Positions 18,551-26,541 of a DNA stretch of 64,000 nt are shown in pieces. Source of the DNA: JBCCIM01 sp965263205 (GTDB taxonomy: Bacteria > Bacteroidota > Rhodothermia > Rhodothermales > JAHQVL01); assembly GCA_965263205.1 (NCBI GenBank), contig CBDHHF010000035.1:124001-188000 (forward strand). Direction: 5' to 3'. The translations under genes were made by a program, and so were the position numbers. The notes beneath the pieces were generated by a model. That model ran no database searches, was not told the origin of the DNA, and was given only the letters and a program-made list of their open reading frames with translations. Positions within the stretch are counted from its first letter, which is position 1. The number at the start of each line of letters is the position of its first letter.

Positions 18551-20717
18551 TTTGCACCGAGTAGTTGGAGAACACCACCACTACTTCATCCGCATTTTCC
18601 GGATGAACGGCAATACTACTCACATAGCCGCTTCCAGGAAAGAGCCCCGATGTGACATCAACGGCTGCCGGATCACCCGTATCTGCGTTATCAAGGCGGT
18701 ACACCTTGCCGGCAGATGTGCCATAATAGACCCTGTGATCAGGATTGGACTCCGATGCAACAATGGCACTGATTACACCCCCACCACTAATCGCTGTATT
18801 GGTCAGGGTTTGCCACCCGATAGCGTGCGCGGTACTCTGGTAATTTGGGATGCTCGACAGGCTTGTATTTCGGTGGATGCGCTGGCTGCCCGGCAAATAC
18901 ATAATTTCGCTGTCATTCGGATCCAACACAAACGGATGAATGAACAAATAGCTCGACTCCAGGCTTGTTGTCGCCAGTGCCCATGACGTTAATTGATTCG
19001 AAGCGTTATAGGTAAGCCTGTAAATCTGACCATTTTGAAAAGAGGCATACCGCAACGCACCATCATCTAGCAACGCTACGTAAGCGCCATCGCCGCCCCA
19101 TATTTCTTCGCCAAGCGTTGATGCCCCGGGATCGTCGACAAACCAGGTGCCATTGTCCTGGGTCCCCCCCAGCAAGCCCATATTGGTGCTCGTTGTATGA
19201 TCCACCGTGACAGAATAGAACTGCCCGCTCAGATAACCGCGATTCAGCGATGTCCAGGATACTTCAGCTGCCAGGTTATCGTCGGTACGATGTACCCCGC
19301 CATCTGTCCCTGAGTACATCACTTCCGGGTCGGTCGGCGAAAAGGTGACAATATGCTGATCAGCGTGATGTGGCCCGGACCAATCATCCGTTGCTCCGGA
19401 ATATCCGCCAATCCATGCGGTGCTGGTTGTCTGAAATCCATCTCGGGAACGGTACAGCGATGTGCCGCCTATGAAGACGGTTTCTTCGTCATCGGGCTTC
19501 ACGGCCACCAACAAATCGTAGCCACTTTGTGAATCAAACGGTGCATTCGAAAACGAGCCAAACCCCGGGATATTGGATGAGCGCTCGACCCACGTGGTTG
19601 TGGAATGCGTGTATTTCCACAGGGAGTGGTCGTGCGTGCCGGCTCCGGGCGAGTTTGTGAGTGTGTAGAGTACATCTTCATTTGAAGGCGCGATGGCCAA
19701 GACGGTACGTGCAGAACTTATCGCCCATCCTACCGGCTTGATGTTGGTCCAGGTAACGCCGTCCGTTGAGCGCCATACGCCGGCGTTGGTGCCGGCAAGC
19801 GCTGCATACACAACCCCCGTCGACGAAATCACGACATCAGAATACAGCGAACCTGCGCTCGATAACACCTCCGTCCACGTCGTCCCGCCATCTACCGTTC
19901 GATAAATGCCGCCGTACGTGGCTGCATACACCTCTTCTTGCGCAAGATTTGAAGGATCGGTCACCACCCGCCAGATAATGTCCATCTCTTGATCAAACGA
20001 CTGTGGCAAGTTGGTTGAAGTGCTCGGAAGCAGTGTCCATGAGTCGCCACCATCGGTCGATTTGTAAATGCCATCACCATAAAAGTACGCTCCCGAACCT
20101 GATGCACTGTTTCCTGAAGGTTCACCGGTAGTGGCATACCAGGTATCTGTATTCCCCACACGCGTATCCTGGGCTATCGATGTTACACTCAGCAATTGTG
20201 TAGGCGTTAGCGTTTGCGTCCAGTTCGCCCCACCGTCTGTCGATTTCCAAATGCCACCAGACACAGCACCAGCGATCAGCGTATTTGCATCCGTTACATC
20301 AATAACCAGCGCGCGGGTTCGTCCACCAAGGGTGTCTGGTCCCGTTTGAGTCCATACATTCGCAGCCCGTTTGGATAACGCCTGGTTCTGTTGGGCCATC
20401 TGCCTCGAAAACGCCAGTTCTTTTTGTTTGATACCTTGCGGTATCTTCCCCGTGACAGGATCTTTGGTACGTTCAAATTCCCAGCGTAACCGGGCTTCCG
20501 GTTTATTCGTCGGAGCGTTGGGTAACGCTGGTTGCTTATCGGGTTGAGCCAGGTAGACTATCCCCAACAGGGCTAGACAAAGAAGTCCGGCAACAACAAA
20601 AGGTGCTCGCATGTGTGTGGTAATTAGCGCGCGCAGAACGGCGATGGTTGGGACCGATGGTGTACTGTGATGGGTGACAATGGGTGGATTGCCAGTTTTC
20701 TGGTATATCGCCCTCAA
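18405..20717 (-). CDS. Giant surface protein, N-terminal segment (BNR/sortilin-like propeller)
   Basis: The first in-frame start is a TTG at 20717. The Met at about residue 36 (near 20.61 kb) gives a proper signal peptide (MRAPFVVAGLLCLALLG) and is preferred. The body has BNR (Asp-box) repeats, including KSTDGGANW, KSTDGGDSW, RTVDGGTTW, RSTDGVTW and HSDDAGANW, typical of VPS10/sortilin or glycosidase-like propellers. The last residues after KIGKLSSSESQF are out of frame: one more base in the A5 run at 18409-18413 would restore QFFVGTSTGLYSTTTL. With all repairs the gene spans ~20.61 to 13.29 kb and encodes roughly 2,440 residues. No enzyme motif is visible. Confidence 0.8.
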   Translation of the reverse strand: MRAIYQKTGNPPIVTHHSTPSVPTIAVLRALITTHMRAPFVVAGLLCLALLGIVYLAQPDKQPALPNAPTNKPEARLRWEFERTKDPVTGKIPQGIKQKELAFSRQMAQQNQALSKRAANVWTQTGPDTLGGRTRALVIDVTDANTLIAGAVSGGIWKSTDGGANWTQTLTPTQLLSVTSIAQDTRVGNTDTWYATTGEPSGNSASGSGAYFYGDGIYKSTDGGDSWTLLPSTSTNLPQSFDQEMDIIWRVVTDPSNLAQEEVYAATYGGIYRTVDGGTTWTEVLSSAGSLYSDVVISSTGVVYAALAGTNAGVWRSTDGVTWTNIKPVGWAISSARTVLAIAPSNEDVLYTLTNSPGAGTHDHSLWKYTHSTTTWVERSSNIPGFGSFSNAPFDSQSGYDLLVAVKPDDEETVFIGGTSLYRSRDGFQTTSTAWIGGYSGATDDWSGPHHADQHIVTFSPTDPEVMYSGTDGGVHRTDDNLAAEVSWTSLNRGYLSGQFYSVTVDHTTSTNMGLLGGTQDNGTWFVDDPGASTLGEEIWGGDGAYVALLDDGALRYASFQNGQIYRLTYNASNQLTSWALATTSLESSYLFIHPFVLDPNDSEIMYLPGSQRIHRNTSLSSIPNYQSTAHAIGWQTLTNTAISGGGVISAIVASESNPDHRVYYGTSAGKVYRLDNADTGDPAAVDVTSGLFPGSGYVSSIAVHPENADEVVVVFSNYSVQSVFHSDDAGANWTNISGSLEENVDGSGSGPSVRWVKIGKLSSSESQFL

Positions 20718-20996
20718 AAGCGCTTAGATAAGCGGAAGGATAGCCTACCGAAGAAATGCAGCCGGCGGTAACCGGATTAAATCAGAACGCCACTAATCTT
20801 TTAGAAAAACAGGTCGATGACTCTCAAAAGCTCTAAATCTGCGCAAAACGAGTAGGTGCACGCGCTAACGCACCGGACGTTTAGGTGAGGTCATCCATCC
20901 TGCTTAATTCATCTGATCGCCAACAGCCAGTTTTGATCGCAGTGCTGCTTTCGCTCATACCAGATTTTACTCACAGCACTATCCTGCGTACATACC

Positions 20997-22235
20997 ATGA
21001 TCGAGGTTGGCGGCTATAGTCAAAGCTTGCAGATGCGCTTCGCATTCGCCTCAACAAATGCCGAAATAGGTACCCGGCAACAGCGGTTGTCTACGGGTAA
21101 ACTGATCAATCGTGCGGAAGAAGATGCAGCCGGCATCAGCATTGCCTCCAAATTGGAATCGCGCATCCGCGGCCAGGCACAGGCACTTGCCAATATCGAA
21201 GATGCTAAAAGCCTGCTCAGTACCAAAGAGCAAAACCTGACAACCGTACAGGAAATCCTGATGACAATGCAGGAAAAGGCGACCCAGGCAGCAAATGACA
21301 CCCTGGATGAGCAGGCCCGCTCATTAATTACGCGGCAGTTACAAACGCTGGCCGGCGAAATCACAACAATCCTAACAACGGCCACATTTGGCGATTTATC
21401 GCTCGATACCGCTGATCCGTTCTCGTTTCAGGTCGGCGAAGATGCCAACAGTAGCTTCGTTGTAGAAAATAGCACCGAACCTGAGCGGACACTGACCTTT
21501 GGCAACCTCAACGATGGCATCGCGTCCTGGGATGCACTCACAGGGACCGGCTACATCATGTATACGGAAGAGGATATCTACAGCCGGTTTGGTGCAAATC
21601 CAGGCTTTAATACAGCAGATAACCTCGTAGCCGTTATTAACCAGGGTGGGCAATGGTACTGGAGTACCTGGGGCGGCCTGACGCCCTTTACGCCCGAGGC
21701 TACCGATCAATTGCTGGCTGAAGTGGATTTTGGCGCGGATACCGTCCAGCACCTGGAGGGTACTGATACGCGCATCGATGGGATTAGCGCCGGCTATGAA
21801 AGCGGCGACCTCGTTGTCACCCCCAACCAGTTTGGCGATCCGGCAGCTGCGTCTCCAGATGATTTCCACATTGCCGGCACCTCCGTAATTATCCCCCCTC
21901 CCACACTGGCTGACGAGCTCGTTTTTTCGAATGCGGAACTGACGATGTCTTCTTCAGCTGCAGCCAGGACGCTGCTGGGTACCTTTGAAACAGCCATGGA
22001 AACGCTGAATACAGAAATCCAGAATATCGGCGAATATCAACAAATCCTTTCACTCAAAAGCGAATTCCTGAGCACCAGGTCCATCAATGAATCCCATGCA
22101 ATGAGTAGAATCATGGATGCCGACTTTGCAAAAGAGCAGATCGAACTCGCTAAACTTGAAATCTTGCAAAACACCGGTGCCGCTACGTTGACGCAAGCAG
22201 TCACGGACAACAATCTCGTGCTTCAACTCCTTTAG
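20997..22235 (+). CDS. fliC: Flagellin
   Basis: This 412-residue protein shows both conserved flagellin ends. The N-terminal helices include QQRLSTGKLINRAEEDAAGISIASKLE (split here: RLSTGKLINRAEEDAAG, then ISIASKLESRIRG). The C-terminal helices include SRIMDADFAKEQIELAKLEILQNTG and end in NNLVLQLL; these pack as the filament D0/D1 core. Residues ~140-310 are a variable outer domain unlike common flagellins. Flagellins leave through the flagellar export channel, which fits the absence of a signal peptide. A terminator follows directly. No other flagellar structural gene is in the window, but the chemotaxis operon starts 2 kb downstream. Confidence 0.92.
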   Translation: MIEVGGYSQSLQMRFAFASTNAEIGTRQQRLSTGKLINRAEEDAAGISIASKLESRIRGQAQALANIEDAKSLLSTKEQNLTTVQEILMTMQEKATQAANDTLDEQARSLITRQLQTLAGEITTILTTATFGDLSLDTADPFSFQVGEDANSSFVVENSTEPERTLTFGNLNDGIASWDALTGTGYIMYTEEDIYSRFGANPGFNTADNLVAVINQGGQWYWSTWGGLTPFTPEATDQLLAEVDFGADTVQHLEGTDTRIDGISAGYESGDLVVTPNQFGDPAAASPDDFHIAGTSVIIPPPTLADELVFSNAELTMSSSAAARTLLGTFETAMETLNTEIQNIGEYQQILSLKSEFLSTRSINESHAMSRIMDADFAKEQIELAKLEILQNTGAATLTQAVTDNNLVLQLL

Positions 22236-22240
22236 GTACC

Positions 22241-22289
22241 CCCTCACCAATCTCAAAGGATTGGTGGGGATATGGTAACACCTTTTTTT
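22241..22289 (+). terminator. Flagellin transcript terminator
   Basis: An 11-bp stem with one bulge (CCC-CACCAATC against GATTGGTG-GGG, 22241-22269) and a 6-base loop is followed, after 13 bases, by T7 at 22283-22289. The spacing to the T run is longer than ideal. Confidence 0.55.
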
Positions 22290-22374
22290 GCTTTGAGCCC
22301 ATCAGCAAGCTTTTCAGGGTGCTTAAATTAGCCCTTGTATGACCAATCGGCAGCATTGCGCAGTGTTTGCAAAA

Positions 22375-22388
22375 TGAAAACGTTTTCA
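22375..22388. promoter_or_regulatory. LacI-type operator palindrome, copy 1
   Basis: TGAAAACGTTTTCA is a perfect 14-bp palindrome with a central CG, the hallmark of LacI/GalR-family operators. It lies 80 bases before the ATG of the secreted protein gene at 22469. Confidence 0.6.
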
Positions 22389-22395
22389 TATATTG

Positions 22396-22409
22396 TGAAA
22401 ACCTTTTCA
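22396..22409. promoter_or_regulatory. LacI-type operator palindrome, copy 2
   Basis: TGAAAACCTTTTCA repeats the previous element with one change. It is centred 21 bp downstream of copy 1, two helical turns, so two dimers would sit on the same DNA face. It ends 59 bases before the start codon at 22469. Confidence 0.58.
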
Positions 22410-22468
22410 GGATAGCTTATACCACCTACAGCTTTCCTTTCTGTCAATAATCTACCCTCTTAGACGAT

Positions 22469-23437
22469 ATGCGTTTGAAAAAGCTACTAGCTATGGCCGT
22501 GTGCCTTGTTATGGTACCAGGCCTTGTATCTAACCTTGCCCTTGCGCAGGATGTTGTTTTTGACGACATGGAACACGCAGACCCTGACAACAACGGCTGG
22601 TTTGCATTTGGCAGCGACCTCGGTGGCGGTGGCTACTCGGTTACAGACATGGACCTCCCCCCTGCTGATGGCGGCTCTACGGCCCTGAGCGTTGGCTTTG
22701 GCGGTGCAGCTGGATTTATTGGTGGCTTTGGCCGCACAAATCCAGTAGATCTGAGTGCAGTGGACCACTTTAACTTCTGGATCAACCCCGCAGCAGATCA
22801 GAGCTACACGCTCGAGATCAACCTGCAGGACGACGACAATGGAGATGGCGACATCCCCAACCCGTCAGGTGACGACGATGAGTACCAGTTCAACTGTGTT
22901 GTTGGCCCCAACGGACCTTGCGCCATCAGCGGCGGTGGCTGGCAGCTCGTCGAAATTCCCTTCACGGACTTGTTCGACGATAACTCTTTCCACACCGGTG
23001 GAAACGCCAACTTTGATCCGACGCCAACTTCAGCCGGTGGCAACGGTGAGCTTATTAACGTTGTAATCGCAATTATCGGTACCGGCACAGACGTGAACTT
23101 CGCAACCGATTACTGGGTGTTCACACAGGGTGCGCTATCGACCAGCATCGAGGAAGGCGATGTACCTACCGATTTTGCGCTGATGCAAAACTACCCCAAC
23201 CCCTTCAATCCATCGACAAGCATCACATTTAGCATGCCACAGGCGGAAACGGTCAATCTCTCCGTGTTCAACCTCCTGGGCCAGCGTGTTGCAACCTTGC
23301 TGGATGGGGTACAGATGCCATCTGGGCAGCATTCGATCTCATTCGACGCGCGCAATCTGCCCACTGGCATCTACATTTACCAACTGCAGGCTGGGACAAG
23401 CTTTGCACAAACCCGCCGCATGACGTTGGTACGTTAA
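22469..23437 (+). CDS. Secreted galactose-binding-like protein with T9SS sorting domain
   Basis: This 322-residue protein has a signal peptide (LLAMAVCLVMVPGLVSNLALAQ). Residues ~28-215 open with VVFDDMEHADPDNNGWFAFG and contain NPVDLSAVDHFNFWINP and GGGWQLVEIPFTDLF. This is the sandwich pattern of CBM11/galactose-binding-like domains that bind glycans on the cell surface. An acidic, Asp-rich loop (DDDNGDGDIPNPSGDDDE) may bind calcium. The sorting domain begins MQNYPNPFNPSTSITF and ends RRMTLVR. Two LacI-type palindromes upstream suggest sugar-responsive control. No enzyme domain is attached. Confidence 0.83.
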   Translation: MRLKKLLAMAVCLVMVPGLVSNLALAQDVVFDDMEHADPDNNGWFAFGSDLGGGGYSVTDMDLPPADGGSTALSVGFGGAAGFIGGFGRTNPVDLSAVDHFNFWINPAADQSYTLEINLQDDDNGDGDIPNPSGDDDEYQFNCVVGPNGPCAISGGGWQLVEIPFTDLFDDNSFHTGGNANFDPTPTSAGGNGELINVVIAIIGTGTDVNFATDYWVFTQGALSTSIEEGDVPTDFALMQNYPNPFNPSTSITFSMPQAETVNLSVFNLLGQRVATLLDGVQMPSGQHSISFDARNLPTGIYIYQLQAGTSFAQTRRMTLVR

Positions 23438-23469
23438 TAAAATCGCTAAGGCGATTCGTTAACAGAACA

Positions 23470-23510
23470 AAAGGGGTACGAGCAAACATTGTTCGTATCC
23501 CTTTCTTTTT
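23470..23510 (+). terminator. Terminator after the galactose-binding-like gene
   Basis: A 12-bp stem (AAAGGGGTACGA with TCGTATCCCTTT, one G-T pair) with an 11-base loop is followed by C and T5 at 23506-23510. Confidence 0.72.
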
Positions 23511-23867
23511 ATGCAGGATCTCTAATCTGCAGCATCGCTAATCTACACTATTCGTTTTTACGCGACGGTATAACAATTCCACGTAACAATTTCTGGCGAA
23601 GCGCGTAGTTGGAAAAGCGCATCAAAACGCAAAAATCTATTCGGTCAAGTTACCGGGCACATCATCAATATTGGCTATTCTCTCTGTTGCCTGTGGTAAT
23701 TTCCTTCAGCTGTAGATAAGTCTTGCAATCCATCTACGCCAGTTTTTAAAGATGCCTATATTTTTGGGTGCAAGGTTCGATACTCTATCTACATTCTCTT
23801 CTTAGCATCCTGGTACTTTCTGTCGGGCTATGGCATGACTTAACCAACCAATGCATCGGATGAAATA
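23511..23867. other. Spacer before the HDOD gene, no gene seen
   Basis: About 360 bases without a plausible reading frame or recognised RNA. It must hold the promoter of the HDOD gene, but I could not pick out a convincing sigma-28 or sigma-54 site. Confidence 0.45.
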
Positions 23868-25058
23868 ATGAACGACCCTCTTATACGGAAGCTGATGAAG
23901 GACATCCCTCCTTTTCCAGCGATTGCCGATAAAGTGCTACACCTTGCCAGACAAACGCCTGTTAACTTTCGTAAGCTGGCCACTGTGATTGAAACAGATC
24001 CTGTTTTGAGTGCGATGGTCATTCGTATGGCAAATTCCCCTATTTATGGCACGAGCAGGGGTCGTGTGGATAGCCTGGAGCGGGCCATTATTGTCCTCGG
24101 CCAGTATCGTATTATTGATTCCACTGTGATTTACATCACTCGCACGCTGAGAAAAATATCGAAGGCCTCGTGGGGTATTGGGGAAATTGAGTTTTGGAAG
24201 CACAGCATTGGCGTTGCCGTTGCTGCAAGGATGCTGGCAAATCGAATGAACATTTCCCATGCCCAGCAATGCTTCCTTGCCGGCCTTATGCATGATATTG
24301 GCAAAATTGCCCTGATGTCGCATGACGCCTCGCTGTACAAAGAAGCCATGCGCTCAGCCGAAGAGACGCGCCGGCCACTGTATTATGCCGAACTCGAAAC
24401 GTTTGGTATTACACACAGCATGGTGGGTGCCGAGATTTGCAAGAGCTGGTTTCTACCTGTGACAACAGTGAAAGCAGTTGCGTATCACCATGATGACCCA
24501 GACGTCATTACCCTAACGGTTTCGAACCTCGTGCGAAGCGGCGATTTATTTACCAAAATTGCGCAAATTGGCGATGGTGGCAACCCGTTCGCTATCACAG
24601 ACAAGAAACTACTCCTCCCTCATCCTCAATTTACCGAGGATCATATTTTTACGTTTCTCGGCGAGTTAGAAAACGGCGTGGATGAACTAATTGGTATGGT
24701 GATGGAGAATGAAGTGCGTCAGCCCTCCACTGAACCCGTATCGGAATGGGCGCAAGATCCCAACTTAAAAATACAAGTCTTGTTGCGCGACGAATCGGAT
24801 CGCATCATGATCAAATACGTGTTGTACCAGATGGGATATCCTGTTGGAACTGCAGCACAAAGCACACATGACAACCGCGTTATAAAAATTGTAAATGAGA
24901 CCCCGCGCTTCCTGAGTGAGAACGAGTCCGCCATCAATTTCAACGAGTGGAAATTCCGTCAGCCAACAACGCCACAGCATAACGAAGTGAACATCTCAGC
25001 ATTGCACGCCTGGCTGCGCAAATCCATAGAATCCATCTTGCAACAGAGCCCTGTATAA
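23868..25058 (+). CDS. HDOD-domain signalling protein
   Basis: This 396-residue cytoplasmic protein has an HDOD domain over residues ~1-240: IPPFPAIADKVLHLA, the RANSP-like segment MVIRMANSPIYG, and GLMHDIGKIAL with the HD pair. HDOD proteins are regulatory relatives of HD phosphohydrolases and often sit with chemotaxis or two-component genes. The C-terminal ~140 residues (from about 255) are unfamiliar and resemble a degenerate receiver (LKIQVLLRDESDRIMIKYVL) without a phospho-acceptor that I can assign. It leads the chemotaxis block but faces the minus-strand cheX/cheY-like pair. Confidence 0.82.
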   Translation: MNDPLIRKLMKDIPPFPAIADKVLHLARQTPVNFRKLATVIETDPVLSAMVIRMANSPIYGTSRGRVDSLERAIIVLGQYRIIDSTVIYITRTLRKISKASWGIGEIEFWKHSIGVAVAARMLANRMNISHAQQCFLAGLMHDIGKIALMSHDASLYKEAMRSAEETRRPLYYAELETFGITHSMVGAEICKSWFLPVTTVKAVAYHHDDPDVITLTVSNLVRSGDLFTKIAQIGDGGNPFAITDKKLLLPHPQFTEDHIFTFLGELENGVDELIGMVMENEVRQPSTEPVSEWAQDPNLKIQVLLRDESDRIMIKYVLYQMGYPVGTAAQSTHDNRVIKIVNETPRFLSENESAINFNEWKFRQPTTPQHNEVNISALHAWLRKSIESILQQSPV

Positions 25059-25106
25059 AGCAGATCGACCCCAGGCAGTAAAAAAGCCTACAAAAACGAA
25101 GTGTAC

Positions 25107-25145
25107 AAAAAAACCCGGACATTACGCTTGAAGCGTATTGCCCGG
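25107..25145 (-). terminator. Terminator of the CheX-like/CheY transcript
   Basis: Read on the minus strand, CCCGG and the inner TACGCTT/AAGCGTA pair form a hairpin that is followed by T7 (plus-strand A7 at 25107-25113). It lies 37 bases beyond the stop at 25182. Confidence 0.72.
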
Positions 25146-25181
25146 GAATTCCATGGTTCAGCATACTGAACGCAAAACTGA

Positions 25182-25649
25182 TTAGGCAACCAGGAAGGTC
25201 ATACGGCCTTTGCCATAGCGTGGAATCGATACTTCGTAATCGCCACGGTTGCCAGTGCCCAGCAAGCTTTCGATAACTTCGGTTACTTCGCTAGACTTTT
25301 TAACTTCCGTCAAACGCAGGTGTGGTGTTTCATCATTGATCACCAGACGCGTGCAGATGTTCATCACTTCATACAGGTTCTGCTCAAGCGTGCCGCTCAA
25401 ATCTTTTTCAGCGAGAGCATCCTGCACACCACCAAGAGGCATCATGGTCATAGCACCGCCCGAGTAGCCGGCAAATTCCATATCACAGATGCAAACAGCG
25501 CGAGGTGTATCTTCAGCATCTACATAGAGGGCTACGTAGGTATCGTCGAAGTTACTGATCGCGTCTACATACTCAACGCTCATGTTATCGCCAAGAAGCA
25601 GATTGAGCATTTCGTAAATGTCATTTTTGTCGGGTAAGACTTGCTGCAT
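25182..25649 (-). CDS. CheX/CheC-like chemotaxis protein
   Basis: This 155-residue protein lies directly downstream of cheY. It has the CheC/CheX-type alpha-beta pattern: FAGYSGGAMTMMPLGGVQDAL, then a helix NLYEVMNICTRLVIN with an E-x-x-N motif like the phosphatase site of CheC/CheX/FliY, then ETPHLRL. In that family the Glu and Asn remove phosphate from CheY-P. The distance from the Asn to the following Pro is shorter than in classical CheC, so activity is uncertain. The position next to cheY supports a role in ending its signal. Confidence 0.58.
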   Translation of the reverse strand: MQQVLPDKNDIYEMLNLLLGDNMSVEYVDAISNFDDTYVALYVDAEDTPRAVCICDMEFAGYSGGAMTMMPLGGVQDALAEKDLSGTLEQNLYEVMNICTRLVINDETPHLRLTEVKKSSEVTEVIESLLGTGNRGDYEVSIPRYGKGRMTFLVA

Positions 25650-25697
25650 GAGTATAAATTGGTCTAGTTATGAGATGAGATCAAGATTACCAGGCCT

Positions 25698-26060
25698 TTA
25701 GTCCATGATAACCCAGAGCGCTTGTTCAAAGGATTCAACGGTAAAAGGCTTAGCGACCAAGAAGAGCGCTCCTGCTTTTCGAGCCCGCAACCGCATATCT
25801 GTTGTTGCTTCCGTAGTTACAAACCCAAATTTCACTTTGAGTCCTTCTGCCTTTACGGCTTCCAACATTTCGATCCCTGTCATATTGGGCATATTCCAAT
25901 CAGACAATACAAGATCTGGATTGTGCTCGCGAATGGCTTCGAGGCCCTCGGCACCGTCAGCTGCCTGAATGAAGGTATCTCTTGCCAGGCCGGCTTTTTT
26001 TGCAGTTTTGATCACAATCATGCGCATGGCAAAGCTGTCATCAACTACCAGTACTTTCAT
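25698..26060 (-). CDS. cheY: CheY-like single-domain response regulator
   Basis: This 120-residue receiver has all key residues: the acidic pair D7-D8 (VLVVDDSFAMR), phospho-acceptor D54 (LSDWNMPNMTG), T82/T83 (FVTTEAT) and K104 (LVAKPF). There is no output domain, so it works as a diffusible switch, expected to bind the flagellar motor when phosphorylated by CheA. It is divergent from cheA and followed on the same strand by the CheX/CheC-like gene 48 bases on, which suggests a signal/phosphatase pair. An M aligned near the aromatic switch position (usually Tyr) was not seen. Confidence 0.88.
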   Translation of the reverse strand: MKVLVVDDSFAMRMIVIKTAKKAGLARDTFIQAADGAEGLEAIREHNPDLVLSDWNMPNMTGIEMLEAVKAEGLKVKFGFVTTEATTDMRLRARKAGALFLVAKPFTVESFEQALWVIMD

Positions 26061-26541
26061 GCTCGTCCTTTTGTAGCGTTAATGAATCCTTGGTCTATAT
26101 ACCATCGACAGAGACGGCAATAATCTTTAATCCTGCACAATACATACCACAACTACCTCTCGGACGTGCCAATCTGGCGGCAGCCGCGGCAATTGTGCTC
26201 TTTTCTAATTTTAGCAGTTATCTTCTGAAAGTCTTCGCCGATATCCAGAAGAAATATCGTCGCCTTTTCCTTTTTGAAACAGGCAAGATTTTCCTGAAAC
26301 AGTGTCCGAATTGCTGACACAGGAAGCTCCGGGACGCATCAAAAATCCGGAATCCAGCGCCTTCCGTCTTGCATGTCTATTGCGACGATGGCATGGACCA
26401 GTTTTTGAAAAGTGACCTCCATCATCGATGAACAGAGGCACACCAGCAACCCTTGCATTCACACTTCAGCCGATGTGGTCAAATCGCATCATTCTGTTTA
26501 GGAAACGACGTTTTTCGAGAAGCCAGTCTTAAACCAGCGAT
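26061..26541. other. Divergent intergenic region between cheY and cheA
   Basis: A 481-bp gap with no coding frame that looks real on either strand. It must hold the promoters of both chemotaxis transcripts. No clear palindrome or sigma-54/sigma-28 match was found by eye. Confidence 0.5.
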
